Numbered from the stretch's first letter, positions 38,887 to 49,231 are shown. The stretch is 64,000 nt of DNA from Tatumella ptyseos ATCC 33301 (GCF_000735525.1 NZ_JMPR01000004.1:186001-250000), one strand, 5' to 3'. Notes: generated by a model not told the origin, from the sequence alone. Translations and numbers: made by a program.

Positions 38887-38921
38887 GACGGCGGCGGTCA
38901 CTGACGGTGACCGCTGCCGTC
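38887..38921. other. Strong hairpin between convergent entF and fepC
   Basis: Fifteen-base arms (38887-38901 and 38907-38921) pair with one mismatch around the loop TGACG. It fills most of the 49 bp between the two stops. There is no T-run on either side, so it may block or pause converging transcripts or protect 3' ends rather than act as a classic intrinsic terminator. Confidence 0.6.
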
Positions 38922-38926
38922 CATGA

Positions 38927-39721
38927 TCACTCTCTTCCGGTGGGGATCACCATCGGGGTTCCGGCGACCGGGTCGCTGATAATCATCGCTTTCAGGCCAT
39001 AGACCTGTTCAATCAGTGCCGGGGTCACAATCTCCGATGGTTTACCCTGCGCCACAATCTGCCCGTCACGCATTGCTATCAGATGAGTGGCATAACGGCA
39101 GGCATGGTTCAGCTCATGCAACACCACCACCAGCGTTCTGCCATGCTGGCGGTTAAGGTCACGCATCAGTTCCATCAGCTCGATCTGGTGGGTAATATCC
39201 AGCCAGGTCGTGGGCTCATCCAGAAGTAACAGCGGTGTTTCCTGCGCCAGCACCATCGCAATCCACACCCGCTGACGCTGTCCGCCGGAAAGAGTATCTA
39301 CCGCCTGGCAAGCCAGGTGATCCACCCGGGTCGCCTGCATCGCACGCATGACAGCGTCATTATCCTGCGCGCCTGCCCGGTTAAACAACGTCTGGTACGG
39401 ATAACGACCGCGGAACACCAGTTCGCGTACCGTGATCCCGGCGGGCGCCGCGGGTGACTGAGGTAATAACCCCAACTGACGGGCGATCTCTTTCGTCGGA
39501 TACGTTTTGATATCTTTACCGTTCAGCAGCACATTCCCGGCAACAGGTGTGATCAGGCGGCTCAGTGTTTTCAGCAGCGTGGACTTTCCGCAGGCATTCG
39601 GCCCGATGATCACCGTAATTTCTCCGGCCGGTATCGCAACCGACAGATCACGGATAATTATTTTTTTGTCGTACCCCAGCGTCAGGTGTTCACCTGCCAG
39701 GGGGGAAGTCAATGTCTTCAT
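38927..39721 (-). CDS. fepC: Ferric enterobactin ABC transporter, ATP-binding protein FepC
   Basis: A 264-residue ATPase (E. coli 271) powering uptake through FepD-FepG. The Walker A motif reads GPNACGKST, with alanine where E. coli has glycine; this alanine also occurs in other siderophore ATPases, so function should be kept. The signature motif is LSGGQRQR, Walker B LLLLDEPTTWLD, and the H-loop VVLHELNHA (E. coli has HDLN). The C-terminal VAGTPMVIPTGR matches E. coli. Its start overlaps the end of fepG by four bases. It is the last gene of the fepB-D-G-C set. Confidence 0.96.
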   Translation of the reverse strand: MKTLTSPLAGEHLTLGYDKKIIIRDLSVAIPAGEITVIIGPNACGKSTLLKTLSRLITPVAGNVLLNGKDIKTYPTKEIARQLGLLPQSPAAPAGITVRELVFRGRYPYQTLFNRAGAQDNDAVMRAMQATRVDHLACQAVDTLSGGQRQRVWIAMVLAQETPLLLLDEPTTWLDITHQIELMELMRDLNRQHGRTLVVVLHELNHACRYATHLIAMRDGQIVAQGKPSEIVTPALIEQVYGLKAMIISDPVAGTPMVIPTGRE

Positions 39722-40698
39722 CGATAACGCGTCTCACGGATCAGTAAACTCATTAAGTACATGCCCCCCAGGCTGACAGTAACGACACCTACCGGTAACT
39801 GATAGGCCCCAAACAGGTGAGTCGCCAGATAATCCGCGGTCAGCATCAGAGCGGCACCACACAGCATGCTGAGTGCCAGGGAATCGCGCCGTCCCGGGGT
39901 AAAGCGGGCCGCAATCTGCGGTGCTACCAGCGCAATAAAAGACACCGGACCGATTAGCGCCGTACAAACCGCCGTCAGGATGACGCCCAGCACCAGTAAA
40001 ATCATCCGGCTGCGTTCGGCGGGGACGCCCAGCGCGATAGCCATCTCATCGCCCATCTCCAGCAGACGCATTCTCCGGGCCATCAGCCCTGCAATCGCAG
40101 CAACCGGGATCAGCACCCCCGCCACCGGCAGCAACCCCTGCCAACTGACGCCATTCAGGGATCCGGCACTCCATAACCCGGCCGATAACGCCGTATCCAG
40201 CGAGGTTGTAGTGACTATCCAGCTATTCAGCGACATCAGTAACGCACGGATCCCGATCCCCACCAGAATAAGCCGGAAGGTATTAATGCCGTTACGCCAG
40301 GCAAATAACCAGACCATCAGCGCGGTGAGTAACCCTCCGGCCAGTGCTGCCAGCGCCAGTAATGCGGGTTCCCCCGGCAGGAAAACCATCATCAGTAACA
40401 CCGCAGAAAACGCGCCGGTATTAAAACCAAGCACATCCGGACTCCCCAGCGGGTTACGCAGGAGTGACTGGAAGATAGCGCCGCTCAGCGCCAGCGCCGC
40501 ACCGGTCACCATGGCGGCACACACTCGCGGTAAACGCCAGTCCAGTACCACCATCGTCATCGCCTTTGGCGCTTTCCCCAACAGGACTTGCCCGAATTGC
40601 CCGGCACTGAGCGTAAACGTCCCCTGCGTCAGGGCAAGAAAACTGACCGTCACCAGCACTGCGATTAACAACAGCCCGCCCGTGAGTTGCCGGTTCAT
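39718..40698 (-). CDS. fepG: Ferric enterobactin ABC transporter permease FepG
   Basis: A 326-residue FecCD-family permease (E. coli 330) with about nine or ten hydrophobic helices. It pairs with FepD in the inner membrane. Recognisable segments are LDWRLPRVCAAMVTGAALALSGAIFQ, NPLGSPDVLGFNTGA (the cytoplasmic coupling region) and IGPVSFIALVAPQIA, followed by FGAYQLPVGVVTVSLGG. It overlaps fepD and fepC by four bases each, which indicates tight translational coupling in one transcript. Specificity for ferric enterobactin rests on sequence similarity and position. Confidence 0.95.
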   Translation of the reverse strand: MNRQLTGGLLLIAVLVTVSFLALTQGTFTLSAGQFGQVLLGKAPKAMTMVVLDWRLPRVCAAMVTGAALALSGAIFQSLLRNPLGSPDVLGFNTGAFSAVLLMMVFLPGEPALLALAALAGGLLTALMVWLFAWRNGINTFRLILVGIGIRALLMSLNSWIVTTTSLDTALSAGLWSAGSLNGVSWQGLLPVAGVLIPVAAIAGLMARRMRLLEMGDEMAIALGVPAERSRMILLVLGVILTAVCTALIGPVSFIALVAPQIAARFTPGRRDSLALSMLCGAALMLTADYLATHLFGAYQLPVGVVTVSLGGMYLMSLLIRETRYR

Positions 40699-41690
40699 AA
40701 TATCGCTCCCTGAGACTGTCTCCGGACCAGAAAAATCAGTACCGGTGCGCCAATAAAGCCGGTAACAATAGAAACCCGCAGTTCACCGGCCGCCAGGAAA
40801 CGCCCGGCAATATCGGCCATCAGTAACAGGCAGGGAGTCAGCAGCAGCGTCACCGGTAACATCCGCCGGTGATCGGATCCCGCCAGGAAGCGGCTCAGAT
40901 GAGGGGCCATCAGCCCGATAAAGGCGATAGGCCCGGTTAATGCGGTGGCTGCCCCGGCCAGTAATGCCACCGAGATCAGCCCGAGGATCCGCGTCCGTAC
41001 CACCCGGGTCCCGAGTGTTACCGCAACCTCCCCGCCCATGCTGATATTATTCAGAGAGCGGGCCAGCAGCAGAGCCAGCACTCCCCCCGTGATCATCGCC
41101 GGGCTGAGAATAAGTAACGAGGTAAACTGGCGAATATCCAGCGAACCACTGAGCCAGAAGCGAAGGTGATCATAGATATCCGGGTTCATCAGCGACAGAC
41201 CGTTCGTCATGCCTTCCAGTACCGCGGCCAGCGCCACCCCGGCCAGAGTGAGGCGTAACGGATTAATGTTTCCCCCGGCGGCGGCACCGGCCAGAGAGAT
41301 GATCAGCAATGCAATCAATGCGCCCGCAAAAGCAAACCCGAGCCAGGCCAGAGGCGTGTCTGCACCGGCAAAAGCCATCCCCAGGACAATCGCAAATGAT
41401 GCCCCTGAATTTATGCCAAGGATACCGGTATCGGCCAGAGGATTTCGCGTCAGTGTCTGCAGTAATGCGCCGGCAAGTCCCAGAGAAGCCCCCGCCGCAA
41501 TACCGGCAAGGGTTCGCGGTAACCGGGCATAACGGATAAGGGTACAGTTCTGCGACAGACAGGGATCAGGAGAAAAAAGGGCCTGCCAGCTTTCGCGAAA
41601 AGAGACCGGCACGGCCCCGGCACTCAGGCTGAGCATAACCAGTAACAGCAGGCAGATCACCAGAAGGATCAGTAAGCAGGATTGACGCAT
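40695..41690 (-). CDS. fepD: Ferric enterobactin ABC transporter permease FepD
   Basis: A 331-residue FecCD-family inner-membrane permease (E. coli 334), partner of FepG. Conserved motifs are IRYARLPRTLAGIAAGASLGLAGA (in part), TRNPLADTGILGINSGAS and LTGPIAFIGLMAPHLSRFLAGSDHR. The first residues form a signal-like hydrophobic helix. In E. coli the exporter gene entS lies divergently next to fepD; here the upstream neighbour is fepB on the same strand, 76 bp away, with no Fur box between, so fepD is probably transcribed from the fepB promoter. Confidence 0.95.
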   Translation of the reverse strand: MRQSCLLILLVICLLLLVMLSLSAGAVPVSFRESWQALFSPDPCLSQNCTLIRYARLPRTLAGIAAGASLGLAGALLQTLTRNPLADTGILGINSGASFAIVLGMAFAGADTPLAWLGFAFAGALIALLIISLAGAAAGGNINPLRLTLAGVALAAVLEGMTNGLSLMNPDIYDHLRFWLSGSLDIRQFTSLLILSPAMITGGVLALLLARSLNNISMGGEVAVTLGTRVVRTRILGLISVALLAGAATALTGPIAFIGLMAPHLSRFLAGSDHRRMLPVTLLLTPCLLLMADIAGRFLAAGELRVSIVTGFIGAPVLIFLVRRQSQGAIL

Positions 41691-41766
41691 AACATTCCGG
41701 ACCTTACACGGCGGGAAAGCCCGCCATTAATCAGGGCACCGGCAGGAAACCGGTGTCCCGGAGAAC

Positions 41767-42804
41767 TCAGTGAGTAAATAACTTCTGCAGTGTATCCAGC
41801 AGGTGACTGGCGCTGTAGTAATCCAGCCGGAAATTATCATTGCCCAGGGCATAAACCTGTTTATTCAGTACCGCATCCGACTGCGACAGAAAACGATCGC
41901 TGAGGACGTCCGGTACGGTGTTTCCGGCGGCGGCAAAGAGCAGCCAGCTTTTCCCGTTCAGCCCGCGGGCAACATTTTCACCTGACAGCTGAATAATGTC
42001 TTTACGGTGCCCCATACTGATATTGCCTTTCACCTGAGCCGGCGGCGTCGCCAGCGTAAACCCCAGAGCCTGCAACAGTTCACCCTGAGCAGACGCCGCG
42101 GTCCAGAGATTCACTTCGCGGCCGCCGCCGTTCCAGATCATGGCAGAGACCGGTTGCGGCGGTAACTTCAGCTGTGGTTTTAAGCCGGCAACCCGCTGGT
42201 CAAACTCCGCAACCCGCTTTCCGGCCAGCGCTTCATGTCCGGTAGCGCGTCCGAGCAATGTCATCACCTGTTGCCAGCTTTTATCGTCATAATTGACCAC
42301 CAGGACCGGCGCGATCGCCTGTAACTGGCTCACCAGACGGATAGCACTGTCATTCCCCGTCGCACTGACCACAATGAGGTCCGGCATCATGCCGGCAATG
42401 CTCTCGGCGTTAGGCTCCCCGATATAGAGTCGTTTCACCTGCCGCTGCCGGGCGATATCCCCCCATTGGCGTAAAAAACCTTCCGCATCCGTAAAGCGTC
42501 CTCCCGGAGCACCGGCACCACTGCCGACAACCGGTGCATCTATCGCCAGCAGGGCTCCGGTCAGCGTCACACTGGTAGAGACTATCCGCTGCGGAGGCTG
42601 CTGAAGTGTCACGGTACCTGTTTCACTGTGGATCTGCCGTGGCCACCCGTCGCTGGCGTCAGCACGAAAAACGATAAATAACAGGAGTAACGCAGCCCGC
42701 AGAATGTAAACCTGCGGCTGTGATTTTAAGGTGCTTTTTATGGCCCTGCCGGAAATGAACTGTCGCATAGCGCGCGGATTTTCCTCTGCAAATGACGATC
42801 CCAT
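41767..42804 (-). CDS. fepB: Ferric enterobactin-binding periplasmic protein FepB
   Basis: A substrate-binding protein that carries ferric enterobactin across the periplasm. Hallmarks include WPRQIHSETGTVTLQQPPQRIV, STSVTLTGALLAIDAPVV, LYIGEPNAESIAGMMPDLI and the end VYALGNDNFRLDYYSASHLLDTL, all close to E. coli. The N-terminus is unusually long: about 30 polar and basic residues precede the signal core AALLLLFIVF. Starts at GTG 42810, ATG 42804 and ATG 42768 are possible; only 42804 has a modest CCGGA at workable spacing, giving 345 residues against 318 in E. coli. It is divergent from entC with a Fur box between them. Confidence 0.93.
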   Translation of the reverse strand: MGSSFAEENPRAMRQFISGRAIKSTLKSQPQVYILRAALLLLFIVFRADASDGWPRQIHSETGTVTLQQPPQRIVSTSVTLTGALLAIDAPVVGSGAGAPGGRFTDAEGFLRQWGDIARQRQVKRLYIGEPNAESIAGMMPDLIVVSATGNDSAIRLVSQLQAIAPVLVVNYDDKSWQQVMTLLGRATGHEALAGKRVAEFDQRVAGLKPQLKLPPQPVSAMIWNGGGREVNLWTAASAQGELLQALGFTLATPPAQVKGNISMGHRKDIIQLSGENVARGLNGKSWLLFAAAGNTVPDVLSDRFLSQSDAVLNKQVYALGNDNFRLDYYSASHLLDTLQKLFTH

Positions 42805-42843
42805 TGACACATTCCGGGGATCCGGTTAGTTTACACGAATAAT

Positions 42844-42862
42844 ACAAATGATAATCATTATT
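42844..42862. promoter_or_regulatory. Fur box between fepB and entC
   Basis: The 19-mer from 42844 to 42862, ACAAATGATAATCATTATT, matches 15 of 19 positions of the Fur consensus GATAATGATAATCATTATC, with a perfect core. A further GATAA-like run follows at 42865-42876. It lies between the divergent fepB and entC, where it can shut both operons when iron is sufficient. Confidence 0.88.
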
Positions 42863-42890
42863 AATTATCTTATCATTCCAGGATTAGATT

Positions 42891-44084
42891 ATGGTAGAAA
42901 TGGAACAGTTTGAAAATCCCTCCGTGTATGATTTTCCTTCTCTGTCAGACCGTTTCCTGTTTACCTCCCGCTGGAAAAGCCTGTTAACCGATGGCTGTTT
43001 CCGACGTTTGACATCCCCGTTAACTGAAGATGGCACACCAGGCGCGCGGTTTTCGGTGCAGGCAGAAGCAGCCTTGCGGGAAGCCCGTCTTGCCGGTATC
43101 CGGCATCCTGTCATTGCCGGAGCGATCCCTTTTGATCCCTGTCAACCTTCAGAACTCTTTATTCCTGAAAGCTACCGGTTTATTGACCGCGATCACCTGG
43201 TAAGGGCGGCGAAAACGTCTCCGGACTTTGCCGGCGGAGAGGTCACGGGCTCCCGCCTGATCCCGGAACAACCGGCGTTTATGGCGATGGTGTCACAAGC
43301 CATTGAAGCGATGGAGCGCGGTGAGGCCGATAAAGTTGTGCTATCCCGCCTGCAGGAAATTTGCAGTCGTGACGCTATCGATATGACCGGACTGATGTCA
43401 CAGATTGTGCGACAGAACCCGGATAACTATCACTTCCACCTTCCGTTATCCTGCGGAGCCACCCTGCTGGGCGCCAGCCCTGAGTTATTACTCAGAAAAG
43501 AGGGGGCGAATTTTTATTCCTGTCCGTTAGCCGGGTCTGCCGGACGCTCAGCGGATCCGGCAGAAGATACGTTGCGGGGCCGGGATTTGATGAACTCGGA
43601 AAAGGATCGCCGGGAACACCAGCTGGTCACGGATGATATGCGCAGGACACTGCAGCCGGTCAGTAAAACGCTCTCGGTGCCGGACGTACCGCATCTGCTG
43701 ACGACATCCACACTCTGGCATCTGGCGACCGATATCCGGGGCACTTTACAACACACTGACACGTCAGCCTTATCGCTGGCGGCCCTGCTCCATCCGACAC
43801 CGGCGCTGAGTGGCTACCCTCACCGGCAGGCACTGGATCTGATAAGAACGCTGGAGCCGTTTAACCGGAAACTGTTCGGCGGCATGGTGGGCTGGTGTGA
43901 CGACCAGGGTAATGGCGAATGGGTAGTGACCATCCGCTGTGCCACGGTGAAAGAGAAAACGGTCACCCTGTTCGCCGGCGCAGGGATCATTCCTGCCTCC
44001 GACCCGTATTCCGAATGGCGGGAAACCGGCATCAAACTGAATACGATGCTGCGGGCTTTCGGCCTTGAAAGAACAGAAAGGTAA
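42891..44084 (+). CDS. entC: Isochorismate synthase EntC
   Basis: A 397-residue enzyme (E. coli 391) that converts chorismate to isochorismate, the first step of 2,3-dihydroxybenzoate synthesis. It has the chorismate-binding fold with the catalytic-base lysine in EADKVVLSR, the [12 protein letters not shown] and PLAGSAGRS segments, Mg-binding glutamate in EHQLVTDD, and SGYPHRQAL and [16 protein letters not shown] near the end. AGGA at 42880-42883 favours ATG 42891. It is the first gene of entCEBA-H, with the Fur box directly upstream. Confidence 0.96.
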   Translation: MVEMEQFENPSVYDFPSLSDRFLFTSRWKSLLTDGCFRRLTSPLTEDGTPGARFSVQAEAALREARLAGIRHPVIAGAIPFDPCQPSELFIPESYRFIDRDHLVRAAKTSPDFAGGEVTGSRLIPEQPAFMAMVSQAIEAMERGEADKVVLSRLQEICSRDAIDMTGLMSQIVRQNPDNYHFHLPLSCGATLLGASPELLLRKEGANFYSCPLAGSAGRSADPAEDTLRGRDLMNSEKDRREHQLVTDDMRRTLQPVSKTLSVPDVPHLLTTSTLWHLATDIRGTLQHTDTSALSLAALLHPTPALSGYPHRQALDLIRTLEPFNRKLFGGMVGWCDDQGNGEWVVTIRCATVKEKTVTLFAGAGIIPASDPYSEWRETGIKLNTMLRAFGLERTER

Positions 44085-44088
44085 CTGT

Positions 44089-45699
44089 ATGACGCTCCCT
44101 TATACCCGCTGGCCGGACGCGCTGGCAGAACGCTATCGTCGTAAAGGCTATTGGATAGATAAGCCCCTCAGTGATATCTGCGGGCGGCAGAAAGATAATC
44201 CGGCCATCGCTATCCTTGACGGAGAAAGAACGCTGACCTATCAGCAACTGGATACCCTCAGTGATCAACTGGCCGCACAACTGCAACAACGTGGTCTGCA
44301 ACAGGGCGACACGGCACTGGTACAACTGGGTAACGGCACCGAATTTTATCTGGTGTTCTTCGCCTTACTGAAGCTCGGTGTCGCCCCGGTCAATGCGCTG
44401 TTCAGCCATCAGAAAAGCGAATTGCTTTCTTACGCCAGCCAGACAGAGCCGGTCCTGTTTATTGCCGACCGTCAGCATAATCTGTTTACCGATGACCAGT
44501 TTCTGCAGGCATTTTCAGCGCAAATCCCGTCACTCAGGACCGTGGTCATGCATAACGCGACTCCGGCTGATCTCAGTCTTTCCGGCTTGTACAACACACC
44601 AGCGGCCGGTTTTACACCCACCCCGTCGGCGGCCGATGAGGTGGCTTTTTTCCAGCTTTCCGGCGGCAGCACCGGCACGCCGAAGCTGATCCCCAGAACA
44701 CATAACGACTATTACTACAGCATTCGCGGTAGCGTGGATATCTGCGGCTTTACCCGGCAGACCCGCTACCTTTGTGCATTGCCCATTGCTCACAATTACC
44801 CGATGAGTTCGCCGGGTTGCCTGGGGGTGTTCTATACCGGGGGGCAGGTCGTTATGGCGCGGGATCCGAGTGCGACGCTCTGTTTCCCGCTGATAGCTCG
44901 CCACCGGATCACCGTCACCGCGCTGGTACCGCCGGCGGTCAGTCTGTGGCTGCAAGCCATAAAAGAAAACGGGCACGCCCGCGAGCTCTCGTCCCTGACT
45001 TTACTGCAGGTCGGCGGGGCACGACTGAGTGAGTCGCTGGCCAGACGGGTGCTCTCAGAAATTGGCTGTCAGTTACAGCAGGTGTTCGGCATGGCCGAAG
45101 GCCTGGTGAACTACACACGCCCGGATGACCCGATAGAGGTGATCACCACCACTCAGGGACGCCCCATCTCTGAAGATGATGAAATCCGCGTGGTTGATGA
45201 GCATCACCGGCCCGTCCCTGCGGGAACTACCGGCCGCCTGATGACCCGCGGTCCCTATACGTTCCGCGGGTATTATCGTAACCCCTCCCATAATGCTACC
45301 TGCTTTGATGAAGAGGGGTTCTACGCCTCCGGGGATCTTATCTCGATCACCGCTGAGGGGAATATCAGGGTTGAGGGCCGCGAGAAAGATCAGATAAACC
45401 GTGGCGGAGAAAAAATTGCCGCAGAAGAGATAGAAAACCTGCTGCAACGCCATCCGGACATTATCCATGCAGCACTGGTTTCGATGGATGATGAACTGAT
45501 GGGCGAAAAAAGTTGTGCGTTTATCGTGGCCAGCCAGCCCGTTAAACCTGCCCATCTTCGCCGCCACTTACGTGAACAAGGTATCGCCGAATTTAAGTTA
45601 CCTGACCGGGTCATTCAGCAGGAGAGCCTGCCTTTGACCCCGGTGGGTAAAGTCGATAAAAAAGCCTTACGTCAATGGCTGACAGAACAACAAAAGTAG
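44089..45699 (+). CDS. entE: 2,3-dihydroxybenzoate-AMP ligase EntE
   Basis: A 536-residue adenylating enzyme, the same length as E. coli EntE. It activates 2,3-dihydroxybenzoate with ATP and loads it on the EntB carrier domain. ANL-family motifs are present: phosphate loop [22 protein letters not shown] (given in part), the aryl-acid pocket around [23 protein letters not shown], the hinge [20 protein letters not shown] and the catalytic lysine in GKVDKK. ATG 44089 follows entC by four bases, with AAAGGTAA just upstream; longer in-frame extensions run into entC. Confidence 0.97.
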   Translation: MTLPYTRWPDALAERYRRKGYWIDKPLSDICGRQKDNPAIAILDGERTLTYQQLDTLSDQLAAQLQQRGLQQGDTALVQLGNGTEFYLVFFALLKLGVAPVNALFSHQKSELLSYASQTEPVLFIADRQHNLFTDDQFLQAFSAQIPSLRTVVMHNATPADLSLSGLYNTPAAGFTPTPSAADEVAFFQLSGGSTGTPKLIPRTHNDYYYSIRGSVDICGFTRQTRYLCALPIAHNYPMSSPGCLGVFYTGGQVVMARDPSATLCFPLIARHRITVTALVPPAVSLWLQAIKENGHARELSSLTLLQVGGARLSESLARRVLSEIGCQLQQVFGMAEGLVNYTRPDDPIEVITTTQGRPISEDDEIRVVDEHHRPVPAGTTGRLMTRGPYTFRGYYRNPSHNATCFDEEGFYASGDLISITAEGNIRVEGREKDQINRGGEKIAAEEIENLLQRHPDIIHAALVSMDDELMGEKSCAFIVASQPVKPAHLRRHLREQGIAEFKLPDRVIQQESLPLTPVGKVDKKALRQWLTEQQK

Positions 45700-45729
45700 T
45701 CCGGTTCAGACCCGGCAAATGGAGTCCTT

Positions 45730-46584
45730 ATGAGTATCCCTAAACCTGAATCTTATCGCCTGCCGACAGCAGATGAACTTCCTGATAATAAGGTGAAATG
45801 GGCCTTTGAACCCGGGCGAGCCGCCCTGCTTATCCATGATATGCAAAATTACTTTCTCCGTTTTTGGGAGGAGGACAGTGCTCTGGTCAGGGAAGTGATC
45901 GGGAATATCGCCCGTCTGCGGACGCAATGCAAAGCATTGGGGATCCCGGTGTTTTATACTGCGCAGCCTGCAGAGCAGAGCGAGAAAGATCGTGCACTGC
46001 TGAACGATATGTGGGGGCCCGGATTAAACCGCCATCCGGAGCAGCAGCGGGTGGTTGACGGATTAACGCCGGAGGCCGATGACATTGTGCTGACCAAATG
46101 GCGTTATAGTGCATTTCAGCGTTCACCGCTGGAGCAGCAGTTACATGACATGGGGCGTGACCAGCTGATTATTACCGGGGTGTATGCCCACATCGGTTGC
46201 CTGACCACGGCCACGGATGCCTTTATGCGCGATATTAAGCCCTTTATGGTGGCCGATGCGCTGGCAGATTTCACCCGCGAAGAACACATGATGGCACTGA
46301 AATATACCGCCGGCCGTTGCGGTAAAGTTGTCCGCTGTGAAGATTTGCTGATCCTGCCGGAAAGTAAAGCGGCGTTACGCATGTTGGTGTTACCACTGCT
46401 GGAAGATGATGATATTCCGGAAGATGATGAAAACCTGATCGACTACGGGCTGGACTCCGTGCGGATGATGGCGCTGGCTGGCCGCTGGCGTCAGGCCGTC
46501 CCGGCGATTGATTTTGTTGCCCTCGCCAAAAATGCCTCTATTGATGGCTGGTGGGCACTTCTGTCACAGGGAAAAACACAATGA
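45730..46584 (+). CDS. entB: Isochorismatase/aryl carrier protein EntB
   Basis: A 284-residue bifunctional protein (E. coli 285). The N-terminal isochorismatase domain (about 1-205) turns isochorismate into 2,3-dihydro-2,3-dihydroxybenzoate and shows ALLIHDMQNYFLRFW and IITGVYAHIGCLTTATDAFMRDI (in part). The C-terminal aryl carrier domain has the phosphopantetheine serine, about residue 243, in YGLDSVRMM. The carrier must be activated by a phosphopantetheinyl transferase such as EntD, which is not in this window. The stop overlaps the entA start (ATGA). AGTCCTT before the ATG is a weak ribosome-binding site. Confidence 0.97.
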   Translation: MSIPKPESYRLPTADELPDNKVKWAFEPGRAALLIHDMQNYFLRFWEEDSALVREVIGNIARLRTQCKALGIPVFYTAQPAEQSEKDRALLNDMWGPGLNRHPEQQRVVDGLTPEADDIVLTKWRYSAFQRSPLEQQLHDMGRDQLIITGVYAHIGCLTTATDAFMRDIKPFMVADALADFTREEHMMALKYTAGRCGKVVRCEDLLILPESKAALRMLVLPLLEDDDIPEDDENLIDYGLDSVRMMALAGRWRQAVPAIDFVALAKNASIDGWWALLSQGKTQ

Positions 46585-47339
46585 CCGTTCAGCAGGACTT
46601 TCACGCTAAACATGTGTGGGTGACCGGCGCAGGCCAGGGTATCGGCTATCATACGGCATTAGCTTTTCATCAGGCGGGCGCCATTGTCACTGCGTTTGAT
46701 ATTAAGTTTGGTGAGCAGGAGTACCCGTTTCACTGCCAGCTACTGAATGTCGCTGATCCCGTTCAGGTCAAAGACGTCTGCCAGCAGTTGCTCTCCCGTC
46801 AACCGCAACTGGATGTGCTGGTCAATGCCGCCGGTATTCTGCGTATCGGTGCCACCGATGAACTGAGCTTTGAAGACTGGCAACAGTGCCTGAACGTAAA
46901 TGCCGGGGGCGCATTCAATCTGTTCAGCCAAACCCTGCCACACTTCCGCCGGCAGAAGCACGGCGCGATCGTCACCGTGGCCTCTAATGCCGCGCATGCG
47001 CCGCGTCTGGGCATGTCGGCTTACGGCGCCTCGAAAGCGGCTTTACGCAGCCTGTGCCTGACGGTCGGTCTGGAAATGGCCCCGTACGGGGTTCGCTGTA
47101 ATATCGTTTCGCCTGGCTCCACCGATACCGAAATGCAACGCAGCCTCTGGAAAACACCACAGGCAGAGCAGCAGACGATTGAGGGCTTCCCGGAACAGTT
47201 TAAGCTGGGTATTCCGCTGAAGAAGATCGCAAAGCCGCAGGAGATTGCCGATACTATCCTGTTCCTGGCCTCTGACCGTGCAAGCCACGTGGTCCTGCAG
47301 GATATTGTGGTGGATGGCGGCGCAACCCTGGGGAGCTGA
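46581..47339 (+). CDS. entA: 2,3-dihydro-2,3-dihydroxybenzoate dehydrogenase EntA
   Basis: A 252-residue short-chain dehydrogenase (E. coli 248) that oxidises the EntB product to 2,3-dihydroxybenzoate with NAD+. The nucleotide-binding motif is VWVTGAGQGIGYHTALAF, followed by VNAAGIL; the catalytic serine lies in VTVASNAAH and the YxxxK pair in SAYGASKAAL. The C-terminus VLQDIVVDGGATLG is typical for the family. It starts at ATG 46581, overlapping the entB stop by four bases, so translation is coupled. entH follows three bases after the stop. Confidence 0.97.
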   Translation: MTVQQDFHAKHVWVTGAGQGIGYHTALAFHQAGAIVTAFDIKFGEQEYPFHCQLLNVADPVQVKDVCQQLLSRQPQLDVLVNAAGILRIGATDELSFEDWQQCLNVNAGGAFNLFSQTLPHFRRQKHGAIVTVASNAAHAPRLGMSAYGASKAALRSLCLTVGLEMAPYGVRCNIVSPGSTDTEMQRSLWKTPQAEQQTIEGFPEQFKLGIPLKKIAKPQEIADTILFLASDRASHVVLQDIVVDGGATLGS

Positions 47340-47342
47340 AGT

Positions 47343-47762
47343 ATGGCCGAACTCTGGAAGCGGGTCTGTACGCTGGATGAACTGAATGCGCTGGGCCAGG
47401 GAAACCTGGTCAGCCATTTGGGCATCGTCTTTACTCTGATAGGCGAACAGCATCTGGAGGCCAGCATGCCGGTCGATGAGCGCACCCGTCAGCCCTTCGG
47501 GTTGCTGCATGGCGGGGCGTCTGTCGTGCTGGCCGAATCCATGGGGTCGGTCGCTGGCTACATGGCGACTCAGGCCGGGCAGAGTGTGGTCGGGATTGAA
47601 GTCAACGCCAGCCATCACCGGGCGGTCTCTCAGGGGTGGGTACACGCGAAGTGCTTTCCGCTGCATATCGGCGGACAATTACAGGTCTGGCAGACAGAGA
47701 TCCGTAACGATCGGGCAAAGTTATGCTGTACCGCCCGACTCACAGTCTCCGTTCAGGGCTAA
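47343..47762 (+). CDS. entH: Proofreading thioesterase EntH
   Basis: A 139-residue hot-dog-fold thioesterase (E. coli EntH/YbdB 137). It removes wrongly loaded acyl groups from the EntB carrier domain. Motifs are the catalytic segment FGLLHGGASVVLAESMGSVAG, whose glutamate and histidine match the 4-HBA-CoA-type site, and VGIEVNASHHRAVSQGWVHAKC. It is the last gene of the entCEBA-H operon and ends at a terminator shared with the convergent obgE. cstA, which follows in E. coli, is absent. Confidence 0.95.
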   Translation: MAELWKRVCTLDELNALGQGNLVSHLGIVFTLIGEQHLEASMPVDERTRQPFGLLHGGASVVLAESMGSVAGYMATQAGQSVVGIEVNASHHRAVSQGWVHAKCFPLHIGGQLQVWQTEIRNDRAKLCCTARLTVSVQG

Positions 47763-47773
47763 ACCGCAGACAT

Positions 47774-47797
47774 AAAAAAGCCGGGATAACCCGGCTT
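47774..47797. terminator. Terminator between entH and obgE
   Basis: A GCCGGG/CCCGGC stem (around 47780-47795) with loop ATAA is preceded by six As and followed by TTT. It lies 18 bp after entH, faces obgE on the other strand, and marks the right edge of the enterobactin locus. Confidence 0.85.
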
Positions 47798-47830
47798 TAT
47801 GATCCTGAGAGAGGCGACGATCGTTGAAGA

Positions 47831-49021
<1,191 letters not shown>

Positions 49022-49202
49022 TCACTCTTGCGCCTGTCAGGCCGATAGCCTGCCAGACGGGCCCGCCAGGGTCGACTCTGCTGACCGGCGGCGGATAATA
49101 CCGGTATTCAAACCAGTGATATCAGTATTCTGTATGTATCTGTCAAGTGTACAGCATTCTGCTGCAAACCGCGGAATTTCTGCGGGTATGACAGCAGAAT
49201 GT

Positions 49203-49231
49203 AAAAAGCCCCGCAAAAGCTGCGGGGCTTT
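49203..49231 (-). terminator. rpmA terminator
   Basis: A nine-base stem (AGCCCCGCA at 49207-49215 with TGCGGGGCT at 49221-49229) and five-base loop, followed on the minus strand by TTTTTAC. It closes the rplU-rpmA operon about 48 bp after the rpmA stop. Confidence 0.88.

Noticed and set aside
39601-39721. FepC Walker A alanine (GPNACGKST) as an inactivating change
   Set aside because: The catalytic GKST is intact and alanine at this place is found in other siderophore-uptake ATPases, so it is natural variation.
30837-47830. Genomic-island or prophage interpretation of the enterobactin locus
   Set aside because: No integrase, transposase, tRNA target, direct repeat or phage gene is visible at either boundary, so only the unusual location is reported.
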